Shown in pieces: positions 1 through 9,927 of a stretch of DNA of 36,796 nt (its first letter is position 1; each line of letters starts with the position of its first letter). The notes below the pieces were generated by a model. That model made no database searches. It was not told where the DNA came from and worked only from the letters and a program-made list of their open reading frames with translations. This DNA comes from JALSHZ01 sp964614535 (GTDB lineage Bacteria > Pseudomonadota > Gammaproteobacteria > UWMA-0217), in assembly GCA_964614535.1 (NCBI GenBank), contig CAZTOZ010000002.1, positions 1-36,796 on the forward strand, in the 5' to 3' direction. The position numbers and the translations under genes are program-made.

Positions 1-6
1 TTGCGG

Positions 7-309
7 TCAGTGCTTGCCGCGATGGCCGTTGGCGACGGTATGGATGACGTGGTTGCCTTCGAAATAGACGGTGTAGCCGGGGTATTCCCAGCTGGAGATG
101 GGGGGCTTGCCGATGGCGGGGTTTTTCTTGGCTGGTTTGCCGAAACGCTTTTCCACCATGGCCTTGGTCATGCCACGTCGGGGGGCATCGGCCGGCTTGA
201 CGACCTCCACTTGGCCGCCGAGCTTGAGTACTTCGGCCCGTGTCGCCGGGGGGATGGCGACAAGGCTTGCGACGAGGCTGCCGAGCAGGAGTGTGACTTT
301 GGCTTTCAT
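7..309 (-). CDS. Small secreted conserved protein of unknown function
   Basis: The protein is 100 aa when started at the ATG whose complement is 307-309. That start gives a short basic N-terminus followed by a hydrophobic stretch (about residues 5-16) and an A-x-A-like cleavage area near residue 25, so it is probably exported. The mature part contains MTKAMVEKRFGKP and then a segment reading PPISSWEYPGYTVYFE. This resembles small gammaproteobacterial periplasmic proteins whose fold recalls the SmpA/OmlA (BamE-like) group, where a helix ending in 'FGxP' precedes a strand pair. An upstream in-frame extension to 438 is possible but would bury the signal sequence. The gene is divergent from lolC/E, about 120 bp away. 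Function is unknown; export and the BamE-like resemblance are inference. Confidence 0.72.
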   Translation of the reverse strand: MKAKVTLLLGSLVASLVAIPPATRAEVLKLGGQVEVVKPADAPRRGMTKAMVEKRFGKPAKKNPAIGKPPISSWEYPGYTVYFEGNHVIHTVANGHRGKH

Positions 310-430
310 GGTTGGATCCGGGTGCGTCAACGGCTTGTAATGTAACAGATTATGGCGGGTCGGGCTGTTAATTGGCGCAAGGCCCGGTGTAGTGTATGCA
401 GCGCTTCGGCGTTGTGGTCTAATCCCCCGC

Positions 431-1670
431 ATGTTCAAACCCGTCCCCCTTTTCGTTGGTTTACGTTATACGCGAGCAAAGCGTCGTAACGGATTCATTT
501 CATTCATTTCCTTGATCTCCATTCTGGGAATCGCGCTGGGGGTGATGGCGCTGATCACGGTGCTGTCGGTAATGAACGGTTTCGAGAAGGAGCTGCGCGA
601 GCGGATTCTCGGCATGGCCTCCCATGCCCATGTCACCAGTTTCGACGGCAAGCTCTACCAGTGGCAGGCGGTGCGCCAGCGCATCGAGGCCGACCCGCGG
701 GTCGTCGGCACGGCGCCACAGATCGAGTTCGAGGCGATGCTCAATCTTGGTGACAAGGTGAGCGGAGCGCTGATTCGTGGTGTCGAGCCGGCCGAGGAAC
801 GCAAGGTCTCGGATGTTCATGCGCACATGGTGGCCGGTTCGCTGGACGATCTGAAGCCGGGTGGATTCGGTATCGTGTTGGGCAAGGAACTGGCCATTGC
901 GCTGGGCGTCGAGATGGGCAGCAAGGTGACGGTGGTGACGCCCCAGGCCAATGTGACGCCGGCCGGTTTCATGCCGCGTTTTCGTCGCTTCACCGTCGTC
1001 GGTGTCTTCTCGGTCGGGATGTACGAGTACGACCGGGCCACCGCTTTCGTCCATATTCAGGATGCCGCCCGGCTGATGAAGTATGGCAATGCCGTCGGCA
1101 GCATCCGCCTCAAGCTCGAGGATATGTTCGAGGCCAAGGCGGTGTCGGCATCGCTGACCCATGCGTTGGGGCCGGACTATTTCGTCTCCGACTGGACGAT
1201 CCAGCACGAAAACTTTTTCCGTGCCATCAAGACCGAGAAACGGGTGATGTTCTTTATTCTGCTGCTGATCGTGACGGTGGCGGCATTCAATATCGTCTCC
1301 ACGCTGGTCATGCTGGTCAACGACAAGCGGGCCGACATCGCCATCATGCGGACGCTGGGGATGTCGCCATCGCAGGTGATGGGCGTGTTCGTCGTTCAGG
1401 GGATGCTGATCGGCGCGTTGGGCACGCTGCTGGGCATCCTCTGCGGCGTGGCGTTGGCGACCAATGTGGATGTGATCGTGCCGTGGCTGGAGCGGGTGTT
1501 CCACACCCAGTTTCTGGCGGCGGATGTCTACTACATCACCGAGCTGCCGTCCGATCTGCGGATTCGGGATGTGGTCATCATCGGTGCCGTCTCGTTCATG
1601 GCCTCGATTCTGATGACCATCTATCCGGCGTGGCAGGCGGCAAAGACCTCGCCAGCGGAGGCATTGCGCT

Positions 1671-1678
<8 letters not shown>
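431..1678 (+). CDS. lolC: Lipoprotein-releasing ABC transporter permease LolC/LolE type
   Basis: This is the inner-membrane permease of the Lol system, which lifts outer-membrane lipoproteins off the inner membrane and passes them to LolA. The product is 415 aa from ATG 431; an upstream in-frame start at 392 adds residues with no homology appearance. Topology is typical: one N-terminal membrane helix (about 21-50), a large periplasmic domain, then three C-terminal helices (about 271-300, 315-345 and 378-405) forming the FtsX-like domain. The cytoplasmic motif AIMRTLGMSP follows the second helix, and the protein ends in SPAEALRYE. The stop overlaps the lolD start by 8 nt, so the two are translationally coupled. 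Only one permease gene is present here, where E. coli has lolC and lolE around lolD. If no second permease exists elsewhere, this would be a LolF-type homodimer, so the symbol is provisional. Confidence 0.93.
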
Positions 1679-2363
<685 letters not shown>

Positions 2364-2381
2364 CCCGTGGGAGGTGGGGCT

Positions 2382-2990
2382 TCAGCGGCTGACGTGGACC
2401 GAGGCGTCGGCCGGGGAGGGCGGCGTGGTGGCCTTGTTGCGCGTGTGGTCGGCCAACTGCTGCTGGTGGATGCGGGCCTCGCGCTGGCGGCGGCGCACCC
2501 GGTAGCGTTGCAGCACGTAGCGGCGCCACAGGTATTGCGTGATGAAATAGCCAAAGGTGGAGAAGAAACTGGCCATGACCAGGCTGCCCACCAGCAGAGG
2601 CTTCCAGATGTGGATCAACTCGGTGGAGAACCACGCCCAGGAGAGTTCGAACGATGTCGCCTCGGCCGGCATGCCCAGCAATAACCCGCCCAGCTTGATC
2701 GTCAGCACGAAGATCGGTGCCAGCGTCAGCGGATTGGTCACCCAGATCAACACCACCGAGACTGGCAGATTGACGCGGAACCAGATGGCCAGCAAGGCCG
2801 CCAGAATGGTCTGGAACGGGATCAGGATGAAGGCGCTGAACAGGCCGACGGCGACGGCGCCGGAGACCGAGCGGCGATTGAGGTGCCACAGATTGGGGTC
2901 GTGCAACAGATCGCCCAGAAAGCGAAAGCACTTCTCTTCCCTGACCTTGTGGGGTTCGGGAATGTAGCGCTGGATGAGACGTCTGGGCAT
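2382..2990 (-). CDS. DUF2062 family inner-membrane protein
   Basis: The product is 202 aa from the ATG complementary to 2988-2990 (MPRRLIQRYIPEPHKV); an in-frame extension to 3041 lacks support. It has a basic N-terminal segment, two or three hydrophobic helices between about residues 40 and 100 containing the family hallmark WVTNPLT, another helix near 126-152, and a highly basic Arg/Gln-rich C-terminal tail. This matches the DUF2062 family of small integral membrane proteins of unknown biochemical role. The gene is convergent with lolD and divergent from comEC. The same neighbourhood occurs in other gammaproteobacteria, which supports orthology but not a specific function. Confidence 0.85.
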   Translation of the reverse strand: MPRRLIQRYIPEPHKVREEKCFRFLGDLLHDPNLWHLNRRSVSGAVAVGLFSAFILIPFQTILAALLAIWFRVNLPVSVVLIWVTNPLTLAPIFVLTIKLGGLLLGMPAEATSFELSWAWFSTELIHIWKPLLVGSLVMASFFSTFGYFITQYLWRRYVLQRYRVRRRQREARIHQQQLADHTRNKATTPPSPADASVHVSR

Positions 2991-3076
2991 TGGTGCGAGG
3001 TACGGGCGAGGGGAACTTTCAACTTGCCTACTGTGTGACATTTGAACGCAAAACTCAACCGGGGTTCAACGAATAT

Positions 3077-3144
3077 GTGACCCGCTCGTTGGCGAGCCTT
3101 TCGGTCACGCGGTATCAACGCGGATCCCGCTCGTATCCGCTCGT
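3077..3144. repeat. Inverted repeat and thrice-repeated octamer upstream of comEC
   Basis: The divergent spacer between the DUF2062 gene and comEC contains GTGACC (3077-3082) facing GGTCAC (3103-3108), with an inner CTCG-ttgg-CGAG hairpin. The octamer CCGCTCGT occurs three times, at 3082-3089, 3127-3134 and 3137-3144. I recognise no known operator. It could be an RNA hairpin in the comEC leader or a protein-binding site. Confidence 0.35.
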
Positions 3145-3152
3145 TCGCGGCC

Positions 3153-5465
3153 TTGGTCATGCTGCTTTTCTCCGCCGGTTTTCTGACCGGGATTCTCATC
3201 GTCTATCGCCTCCTGGATCTGCCGCCGCCGCTGGCGGGGCTCGCCGCCGTGGTGGTGGCGGCGATGGCGTTGTGGCGGCGCCGGCTGCTCGCCGCCGGTC
3301 TGATGTTGGGCCTTGGGTGGGCGGTATTGCATGCCCAGTGGCGATTGGCGCCGGCGTTGCCGCCGTCACTCGAAGGGGTCGATCTCACCGCCGTGGTCGA
3401 GATCGCAGGGTTGCCCCGCCAGGAGGGGCGGCGCGTCCGCTTCGTCGCCGAGGTCGTCGCCAGTGACCACCCACTGCCTCGCCGCCTGCGGCTGAGCTGG
3501 TATCACCCCTATCCGGTGCTGGAGACGGGCCAGCGCTGGCGGCTGCGGTTGCGCCTGAAGCGACCCCGCAGCTTCGCCAGTCCCGGTGCTTTCGACTATG
3601 CCGGCTGGCTCTATCGCCAGGGTATCGGCGCCACCGGCTACGTGCGCCAGTGGGAGGGCAATCGCCTGCTGGCGCCGGGGGGATGGTCGATCGATCGCTG
3701 GCGGGCGCGGCTGGCGGCGTGGCTCGATGCCGGAGCCGGGCCGCTCGAAGCGCGAGGGTTGATCAAGGCGCTGGCACTCGGTATCCGTGACGACATCCCG
3801 GCGTCGCAGTGGGAGGCGCTGCTGGTCACCGGTACCAATCACCTGCTGGCGATCTCCGGCCTTCACATCGGTCTGGTGGCGGCGATGGGATGGTGGCTGG
3901 CGCGCCGGCTCTGGCGCTGGTTTCCCGCGCTCGCGCTCCATCTGCCGATGCAACGCGCGGCGGCATTGCTGGCGTTGCTGCCGGCGACGCTGTACGCCGC
4001 GCTGGCCGGTTTCGCGGTGCCGACGCAGCGGGCGTTGCTGATGCTGGCAGTGGTATCGGCGGCGGTCTGGTGCTGGCGCGGCCTGCGGCCCTGGCAGACG
4101 CTGGCCACGGCGCTGTTGCTGGTACTGGTCTTCGACCCGTCGGTGGTGTTGGCGCCCGGGTTCTGGTTGTCGTTCACCGCGGTGGCGGCGATCGTCGCGG
4201 TGGTCCGGGCCGGTCGCTGGCGAGGCTGGAGGCTGCTGGTGGTGCTGCAGTTCGTTCTGTTCGTCGCGCTGCTGCCGCTCACGCTGGGTTTCTTCGGCCG
4301 GGGTTCGTTGATCTCGCCGCTGGCCAATCTGTTGGCCGTGCCACTGGTCAGCGTCGTCATCGTGCCGCTGGTACTCGCTGGCGTGCTGCTCGGGCAGCTG
4401 GTTCCCGCCGTGGCGCTGCCGCTGCTGCAGTTGGCCGATCGTCTGTTGCAGTGGATGATGGAGTGGCTGGCACGGCTGGCCGAGCTGCCGGTCGCCGCAC
4501 TGACGCTGCCCGCGCCGGGGGGTGTCGCGCTGCTGCTGGCGATGGCCGGCGTGATGTTGCTGCTGGCGCCCCGGGGCCTACCTGGACGGTGGCTGTTTCC
4601 GCTGCTGTGGTTGCCGGCGGTCACCGGCAGCGCGCTGCCTGCGCCCCCGCCGGGACAGTTTCAGGTCGATGTGCTCGACGTGGGGCAGGGGCTGGCGGTG
4701 GTCGTTCGCAGCGCCAGCCATCTGCTGGTCTACGACACCGGTGCCCGCTTCAGCCGGCGTGCCTCGGCGGCGTCGGCGGTGGTGTTGCCGTTTCTCCGTC
4801 AAGCCGGCGTAGGGCGTATCGATGCGCTGGTGCTGAGCCACGGCGACGACGATCATGCCGGTGGCGCCGAGGTGTTGTGGCGGGCACTGCCGATCGGCGT
4901 CAGCTACGCCTCGGGGGCCTATGGCGGGGAGGCACTGCGCTGTCGCCCGGGGGTCCGCTGGCAGTGGGATGGCGTGACCTTCGAATTCCTGGCGGGTGCT
5001 GGCCGCAGCGGTGGCGACAACGATCGCAGCTGCGTGCTGCGGGTCGGCAATGGGGTCCACACGGCGCTGTTACCGGGGGATATCGAGTCGGCCGAGGAGG
5101 GGCGGCTGGTCGATCGGGCAAGCGGGCGTCTCGCCAGCACGCTGCTGGTGGCCCCCCACCACGGCAGCCTCACCTCGTCGTCGCCCGCGTTCGTCGCCGC
5201 GGTGCGACCGCGATGGGTGGTCTATTCGGTCGGTCATCGCAATCGCTACGGTTTCCCGCGAGCGGAGGTCATGGCGCGCTATGCCGCCATTGACAGCCGA
5301 CAGCTGCGGACCGATCGCGACGGCACTGTCTCGCTGCGTTTTGGCACCGACCCGGATGACGTGACGGTGACGACGCATCGGACCGGCCATCGCCGCTGGT
5401 GGGAGGCGGGTGGTCGTTGGCGTCAACGGGAGCGTGGCGCCATGTTCGATAGCGCACCACGTTGA
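3153..5465 (+). CDS. comEC: DNA internalization-related competence protein ComEC/Rec2
   Basis: This is the inner-membrane channel that carries single-stranded DNA into the cytoplasm during natural transformation. It is 770 aa from TTG 3153, or 768 aa from the ATG at 3159, which may be the better start. Order of parts: N-terminal hydrophobic helices, an OB-like periplasmic region (DUF4131, about 25-180), the multi-helix Competence domain beginning near residue 225 (LLAISGLHIGLVAAMG), and a C-terminal metallo-beta-lactamase-like domain. That last domain has DVGQGLAVVV, the metal motif SHGDDDHAGG (about residue 561 on) and APHHGS (about 668), so its hydrolase-type metal site looks intact. It is full length. 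comEC is widely kept in bacteria never shown to be competent, so its presence does not prove transformability. Confidence 0.95.
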   Translation: MVMLLFSAGFLTGILIVYRLLDLPPPLAGLAAVVVAAMALWRRRLLAAGLMLGLGWAVLHAQWRLAPALPPSLEGVDLTAVVEIAGLPRQEGRRVRFVAEVVASDHPLPRRLRLSWYHPYPVLETGQRWRLRLRLKRPRSFASPGAFDYAGWLYRQGIGATGYVRQWEGNRLLAPGGWSIDRWRARLAAWLDAGAGPLEARGLIKALALGIRDDIPASQWEALLVTGTNHLLAISGLHIGLVAAMGWWLARRLWRWFPALALHLPMQRAAALLALLPATLYAALAGFAVPTQRALLMLAVVSAAVWCWRGLRPWQTLATALLLVLVFDPSVVLAPGFWLSFTAVAAIVAVVRAGRWRGWRLLVVLQFVLFVALLPLTLGFFGRGSLISPLANLLAVPLVSVVIVPLVLAGVLLGQLVPAVALPLLQLADRLLQWMMEWLARLAELPVAALTLPAPGGVALLLAMAGVMLLLAPRGLPGRWLFPLLWLPAVTGSALPAPPPGQFQVDVLDVGQGLAVVVRSASHLLVYDTGARFSRRASAASAVVLPFLRQAGVGRIDALVLSHGDDDHAGGAEVLWRALPIGVSYASGAYGGEALRCRPGVRWQWDGVTFEFLAGAGRSGGDNDRSCVLRVGNGVHTALLPGDIESAEEGRLVDRASGRLASTLLVAPHHGSLTSSSPAFVAAVRPRWVVYSVGHRNRYGFPRAEVMARYAAIDSRQLRTDRDGTVSLRFGTDPDDVTVTTHRTGHRRWWEAGGRWRQRERGAMFDSAPR

Positions 5466-5642
5466 CAAAACCGTGGAGGGGCCTTCTCGATGGTCTGTCG
5501 ACCCGTGATTCCCCTGGCATCGGGTGGATCCATGCCGTCACCGGGTCAGCGGTTCGTCATTTCTGCCGAGGCGTCGTTTCTTTGGCTTGGGGCTTTCCGG
5601 TATCATACGCCGCTGATTTCCAAGGAAGAGACAGGCAAGTCC

Positions 5643-6293
5643 ATGTTTGAGCTGGTGAAAGCAGGCGGATGGCTGATGCTGCCGATCATCGCGGCGTCGA
5701 TCGTCGCCATGGCCATCATCTTCGAGAGGTTCTGGAGTCTGAAAAGGGACAAGGTCATCCCCGACCAGCTCGTTTCCAAGGTGTGGCACTGGGTACAGCA
5801 GAATCAGATGACCCCCGAGCGTCTGCGCGATCTGCGCGAAGGCTCGCCGCTCGGGGAGATTCTCGCCGTCGGCATCGTCAACGCCAACCAGGACCGGGCG
5901 ATGATGAAGGACGCGATCGAGGATACCGGCCGTCACGTCGCGACCCGGCTGGAGAGGTATCTCAACACCCTCGGCACCATCGCCGCCATTTCGCCGCTGC
6001 TCGGCCTGCTCGGCACCGTGGTCGGCATGATCCAGGTCTTTTCGGTCATCACCAGCGTCGGCGTCGGTGACCCCGGGGCGTTGGCCGGCGGCATCTCCAA
6101 GGCGCTGATCACCACCGCGGCGGGCATCACCGTCGCCATTCCCGCGCTGTTCTTCTACCGCTATTTCCGTGGCCGGGTCGATGAGTTGATCATCGACATG
6201 GAGCAGGAGGCGCTGAAGCTGGTGGATGCGTTTCATGGCACGCCTTCCGGCGAACTGAAGCAGCCGTCGCAGAAGGCGAAGAAAAAGAAATGA
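5643..6293 (+). CDS. exbB: MotA/TolQ/ExbB proton channel family protein
   Basis: This is the proton-channel subunit of an ExbB-ExbD energiser, which uses the proton motive force to drive work at the outer membrane. It is 216 aa from ATG 5643, preceded by an AGGAAGAG ribosome-binding site about 12 nt upstream; an in-frame start at 5490 would add about 50 non-conserved residues. Three helices are visible: about 8-30, 105-130 (ISPLLGLLGTVVGMI) and 155-178 (ALITTAAGITVAIPALFFY). The C-terminus is Lys-rich. The stop overlaps the exbD start (ATGA). The pair lies between comEC and msbA, a position seen in other gammaproteobacteria, with no tonB beside it. It may therefore serve a distant TonB or an envelope function not yet assigned. 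Confidence 0.93.
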   Translation: MFELVKAGGWLMLPIIAASIVAMAIIFERFWSLKRDKVIPDQLVSKVWHWVQQNQMTPERLRDLREGSPLGEILAVGIVNANQDRAMMKDAIEDTGRHVATRLERYLNTLGTIAAISPLLGLLGTVVGMIQVFSVITSVGVGDPGALAGGISKALITTAAGITVAIPALFFYRYFRGRVDELIIDMEQEALKLVDAFHGTPSGELKQPSQKAKKKK

Positions 6294-6703
6294 AGTTCAA
6301 GATCCGTCAGAGGGAAGAGCTGGAGATCGGCCTGACGCCGCTGATCGACGTCGTCTTCATCCTGCTCATCTTCTTCATGGTCACCACCACTTTCGACCGC
6401 AGCTCCGAGCTGCGCATCGAGCTGCCCGATGCCACGGCGCAGGAGAAGCCGACCCAGGATCGGGTACTGGAGATCGCCATCGACGCCGAGGGGCAGTTCT
6501 TCGTCAACCAGGTGCGCGTCATCAGCAGCTCGCCGAAGGCGCTCTACCTCGCCATCCGCAAGGTGGCTGGCGACAACAAGGAGATGCCGGTGATTCTCAA
6601 GGCCGATGCCAAGACGCCGCACCAGTATGTGGTGACGGCGATGGACACGATCGGCCGGCTGGGGATGACGAGGTTGTCGATCGCCACCAACATCGCCCGG
6701 TGA
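6290..6703 (+). CDS. exbD: Biopolymer transport protein ExbD/TolR family
   Basis: This is the partner of the upstream proton channel. It is 137 aa, with a short cytoplasmic N-terminus, a single membrane helix and a periplasmic domain. The proton-carrying Asp essential in ExbD/TolR is present as D20 in TPLIDVVFILLIFF. The periplasmic part runs from about residue 36 to the end. The start ATG overlaps the exbB stop by 4 nt, so the two are co-translated. ExbD and TolR cannot be separated on motif alone; absence of tolA, tolB and pal nearby favours an ExbD label. Confidence 0.93.
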   Translation: MKFKIRQREELEIGLTPLIDVVFILLIFFMVTTTFDRSSELRIELPDATAQEKPTQDRVLEIAIDAEGQFFVNQVRVISSSPKALYLAIRKVAGDNKEMPVILKADAKTPHQYVVTAMDTIGRLGMTRLSIATNIAR

Positions 6704-6737
6704 CCGGCGTCCGCCGCGCCGCTTCGCTCCGGCCCGC

Positions 6738-8480
6738 GTGACCGCTTCCCCGGCACAGCGCGGCATCTACCGCCGGTTGGCGCGCTACAGTCTGGCGCAC
6801 TGGCCGCTGCTGGCTGTCGGCGTGGCGGGAATGGTCGTCTCGGCGCTGGCCGAGCCCGCCTTTGCCGCGCTGATGAAGCCGATGCTCGACGGCAGCTTCG
6901 TCGAGCGCGATCCGCAGGCGATCACTTGGGTCCCGGTGATGCTGGTGGCCGTCTTTCTCGCCGCCAGCGTCGCCAGTTTCGTCACCGGCTACGCCATGGC
7001 GGCGGTGGGCCGGCTGGTCATCAAGGCGTTGCGGGCGGAGGTGTTCGCCAAATACCTGACGCTGCCGACCGAATTCTTCGACACGGCCACCAGCGGCAGT
7101 CTCATCTCGCGTCTCACCTACGATGTGGAGCAGGTGGCCGAGGCCGCCACCACCAGCTTGACGATCCTGATTCGTGACAGCCTCAGCGTCATCGGACTGA
7201 TCGGCTGGATGCTCTATCTCTCCTGGGAACTGACACTGGGGCTGTTCGTCGTCATTCCGTTCGTGGCCTGGGTCGCCCACTTCGTCACCGGCCGTTTTCG
7301 CCGCATCAGCAGGCGGATTCAGGGATCGATGGGGGATGTCACCCATGTGGCGCAGGAGGTCATCGAGGGGCAGCGGGTGGTCAAGGTCTTCGGCGGGCAG
7401 GACTACGAGCAGCGCCGCTTCGAGCGTGCCAACGAGCGGAACCGGCAACTCAACCTCAAGCTCGCCGTCACCCGTGCGGCCTCGGTGCCGGTCTTGCAGT
7501 TTCTGATCGCGCTGGTGCTGGCCGGCATCATCTACGTCGCCACTCGTCCGGCGTTTCACGACGAGATCACCGTCGGCACCTTCATGTCGTTCATGACGGC
7601 GATGATGCTGCTGTTGCAGCCGATCCGCCGCCTTGCCAACGTCAATGCGGCGATCCAGAAGGGAATCGCCGCCGGTGAGAGCCTGTTCGCCGTGCTCGAC
7701 GAGCCGTCGGAACGGGATGGCGGCGGGCGCCGGCTGGCGCGGGTCGAGGGGCGGATCGGCTTTGAGCACGTGAGTTTCCGTTACCATGGTGACGATGCGC
7801 CGCTGGTGCTCGACGACATCAGCTTCTCCGTCCCGGCGGGGCAGACCTGGGCGCTGGTGGGGCGTTCCGGCAGCGGCAAGACGACGCTGGTCAACCTGAT
7901 CCCGCGGCTCTACGAGGTCACTTCGGGTCGCATCACCCTCGATGACATCCCCATCGATGAGGTTGGCCTCGTCGAGTTGCGCGACCAGATCGCCTATGTC
8001 GGCCAGCATGTCACGCTGTTCAACGACACCGTGCGTGCCAATATCGCCTATGGCCGTCTCCAGTCGGCCAGCGATGCCGAGGTGATCGCCGCGCTCCGGG
8101 CGGCCAATGCCTGGGAGTTCGTGCAGGAGCTGCCGCGCGGACTGGACACCGAGGTGGGGGAGAAGGGGATGCTGCTCTCCGGCGGTCAGCGCCAGCGTCT
8201 CTCCATCGCCCGCGCCCTGCTCAAGAACGCGCCCATTCTCATTCTCGACGAAGCCACCGCGTCGCTGGACACCGAGTCGGAGCGGGCAATACAGGCAGCG
8301 CTCGACGAGCTGCTCAAGGGGCGTACCACCTTGGTGATCGCCCACCGGCTCTCCACCATCCGCAACGCCGACAACATCCTCGTCATGGAGCAGGGGCGGA
8401 TCGTCGAATCGGGCAGCCACGACGTGCTGATGGCGAAGGGTGGGGCCTATGCGCGGCTGTACCGGCTACAGTTTCAGTAG
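6738..8480 (+). CDS. msbA: Lipid A export ATP-binding/permease protein MsbA
   Basis: This is an ABC exporter half-transporter that flips lipid A-core across the inner membrane. It is 580 aa from GTG 6738, the only start that retains the first helix; I see no clear ribosome-binding site. The transmembrane domain occupies about residues 1-320 and the nucleotide-binding domain follows. Walker A is GRSGSGKTT (375-383), the signature LSGGQ is 480-484, the Walker B Asp504 and catalytic Glu505 lie in ILDEATASLD, and the switch His is in IAHRLST. Length and order fit MsbA. It is 34 bp downstream of exbD on the same strand. The usual follower lpxK is absent; a convergent sensor kinase gene lies 52 bp away. 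Another exporter of the same subfamily is possible but less likely. Confidence 0.9.
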   Translation: MTASPAQRGIYRRLARYSLAHWPLLAVGVAGMVVSALAEPAFAALMKPMLDGSFVERDPQAITWVPVMLVAVFLAASVASFVTGYAMAAVGRLVIKALRAEVFAKYLTLPTEFFDTATSGSLISRLTYDVEQVAEAATTSLTILIRDSLSVIGLIGWMLYLSWELTLGLFVVIPFVAWVAHFVTGRFRRISRRIQGSMGDVTHVAQEVIEGQRVVKVFGGQDYEQRRFERANERNRQLNLKLAVTRAASVPVLQFLIALVLAGIIYVATRPAFHDEITVGTFMSFMTAMMLLLQPIRRLANVNAAIQKGIAAGESLFAVLDEPSERDGGGRRLARVEGRIGFEHVSFRYHGDDAPLVLDDISFSVPAGQTWALVGRSGSGKTTLVNLIPRLYEVTSGRITLDDIPIDEVGLVELRDQIAYVGQHVTLFNDTVRANIAYGRLQSASDAEVIAALRAANAWEFVQELPRGLDTEVGEKGMLLSGGQRQRLSIARALLKNAPILILDEATASLDTESERAIQAALDELLKGRTTLVIAHRLSTIRNADNILVMEQGRIVESGSHDVLMAKGGAYARLYRLQFQ

Positions 8481-8532
8481 CATCGCGGTGCGGTGGCACC
8501 GCCACGCCCCGCAAACCGGTGGTGCGTCCCGA

Positions 8533-9921
8533 TCAATCGCCGCTCACGTCGAATACCAGCGCGATCCGGGTTCCCGGATTGCGGCCGCTGACCACCACCT
8601 CCGCCTGGTGAAGACTGGCGACCGCCTTGACGAGGCTGAGGCCGAGCCCGCTGCCTGGTGTGCTGCGGGCGCTGTCGAGACGGACGAAGCGTTCGAAGAT
8701 CCGTTCGCGCTCCGGTTCGGGGATGCCGGGGCCGGTGTCTTCGACGGCGACGGTGATGCTGCCGTTGTTGCGTGTGGCGGTGAGGGTGACACGTCCCCCG
8801 CTGGGAGTGAACTTCATGGCGTTGTCGAGCAGGTTGGTGATCGCCTGCGCCAGCAACTGGCGGTTGCCGTGGAGTTTCAGGCCGCGTTCGATGTCGGCCG
8901 AGAACGATAGCGCCTCCTCCTCGGCGGCGGCCTCGTAGAGTTCGGCCATCTGTTCCAGCAGGCCGGTCAGATCGACCTCGTCCCAGTCCTGGCGGCGTTC
9001 GCCCGACTCGGCGCGGGCGATGCTGAGCAGGGCGTTGAAGGTGGCGATCAGCTCCTCGGTGTCCTCGACGGTGCGGGCGATGGTCTCGCGGTAGGTGTCG
9101 TCGTCACGGGGTTCCAGCAGGATCACCTCCAGCCGGTTGCGGATCCGGTTCAGCGGTTTGCGCAGGTCGTGGGCGAGGTTGTCGGTGACGTTGCGCATCC
9201 CGTGCATCAGTTGCTCCAGCCGTTGCAGCATGGAATTGATGGTGCGGCTGAGCTGGTCGAATTCGTTGTTGCGCCGGTTGACCGGCATTCGTTGCGAGAG
9301 GTCGCCCTCGATGATCTCGCCGGCGGTCTTGCGTACCTTTTCGATACGCCGCAACACCTGCTGGCCGAAGATCATGCCGACGATCAGCGCCAGTGCCAGC
9401 GTCACCAGAATGGTCAGCACCACCGTGTTGAAGATCTTGCGCAGGACTTTCTGCTGATCGTTGAGGTCGCGGGCCACCAGCAGTTGATAGCCGTTGGGGA
9501 GCTGGGTCAGCAGCACTCGCACCGGATCGTGGTCGTGTTCCTCGTCGGTCTTCAGTAGCACGCCCATTGGTAGCGTGGCGAAGGCCTGACGGCCGTCGGC
9601 GGTGGTGTATTCCGGGACGAAGCCGGTGGTGATGTCCTTTTGCTCCCGGTGGACCAGCACATAGATGAAGAAGCTGGTGCGACGGTCGTGCTGCTTCTGC
9701 TGCAGCGACTCGAACAGGGCGTCGATGTCCTTGGCCCGGTATTGGTTGATGAGGATGTCGGCCTCCAGTTGCAGCCGCGCATCGGTCTGGTTCATCAGCT
9801 CCTTCTTCGTCGTCAGATAGATGAACCCCATGGCGGTGGCGGCCAGCAGGCTGAAGGTGAGCGCATAGATCAGCGACAGCCGGAAGGCCGTCGTGTGCAG
9901 CAGTTTGAGGCTGAGACTCAT
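8533..9921 (-). CDS. Two-component sensor histidine kinase
   Basis: This membrane sensor kinase probably phosphorylates the response regulator encoded just upstream (6-nt gap). It is 462 aa: membrane helix about 13-36, periplasmic sensor region about 37-163, second helix about 164-186, HAMP about 187-240, HisKA dimerisation domain with the phospho-acceptor His251 in NLAHDLRKPL, and an HATPase domain. The ATPase shows the N-box NLLDNAMKF (363-371), G1 DTGPGIP (395-401) and G2 GSGLGLSLV (423-431). The periplasmic domain contains an acidic, His-containing stretch (DEEHDHD, about 126-132) that could touch a cation; this is speculation. The signal is unknown. Nearness to a degP-like gene suggests envelope stress. 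Confidence 0.93.
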   Translation of the reverse strand: MSLSLKLLHTTAFRLSLIYALTFSLLAATAMGFIYLTTKKELMNQTDARLQLEADILINQYRAKDIDALFESLQQKQHDRRTSFFIYVLVHREQKDITTGFVPEYTTADGRQAFATLPMGVLLKTDEEHDHDPVRVLLTQLPNGYQLLVARDLNDQQKVLRKIFNTVVLTILVTLALALIVGMIFGQQVLRRIEKVRKTAGEIIEGDLSQRMPVNRRNNEFDQLSRTINSMLQRLEQLMHGMRNVTDNLAHDLRKPLNRIRNRLEVILLEPRDDDTYRETIARTVEDTEELIATFNALLSIARAESGERRQDWDEVDLTGLLEQMAELYEAAAEEEALSFSADIERGLKLHGNRQLLAQAITNLLDNAMKFTPSGGRVTLTATRNNGSITVAVEDTGPGIPEPERERIFERFVRLDSARSTPGSGLGLSLVKAVASLHQAEVVVSGRNPGTRIALVFDVSGD

Positions 9922-9927
9922 GCCGGG

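Noticed and set aside
8481..8532. Terminator between msbA and the sensor kinase
   Set aside because: A short GTGGC/GCCAC hairpin is present but there is no T-tract on either strand.
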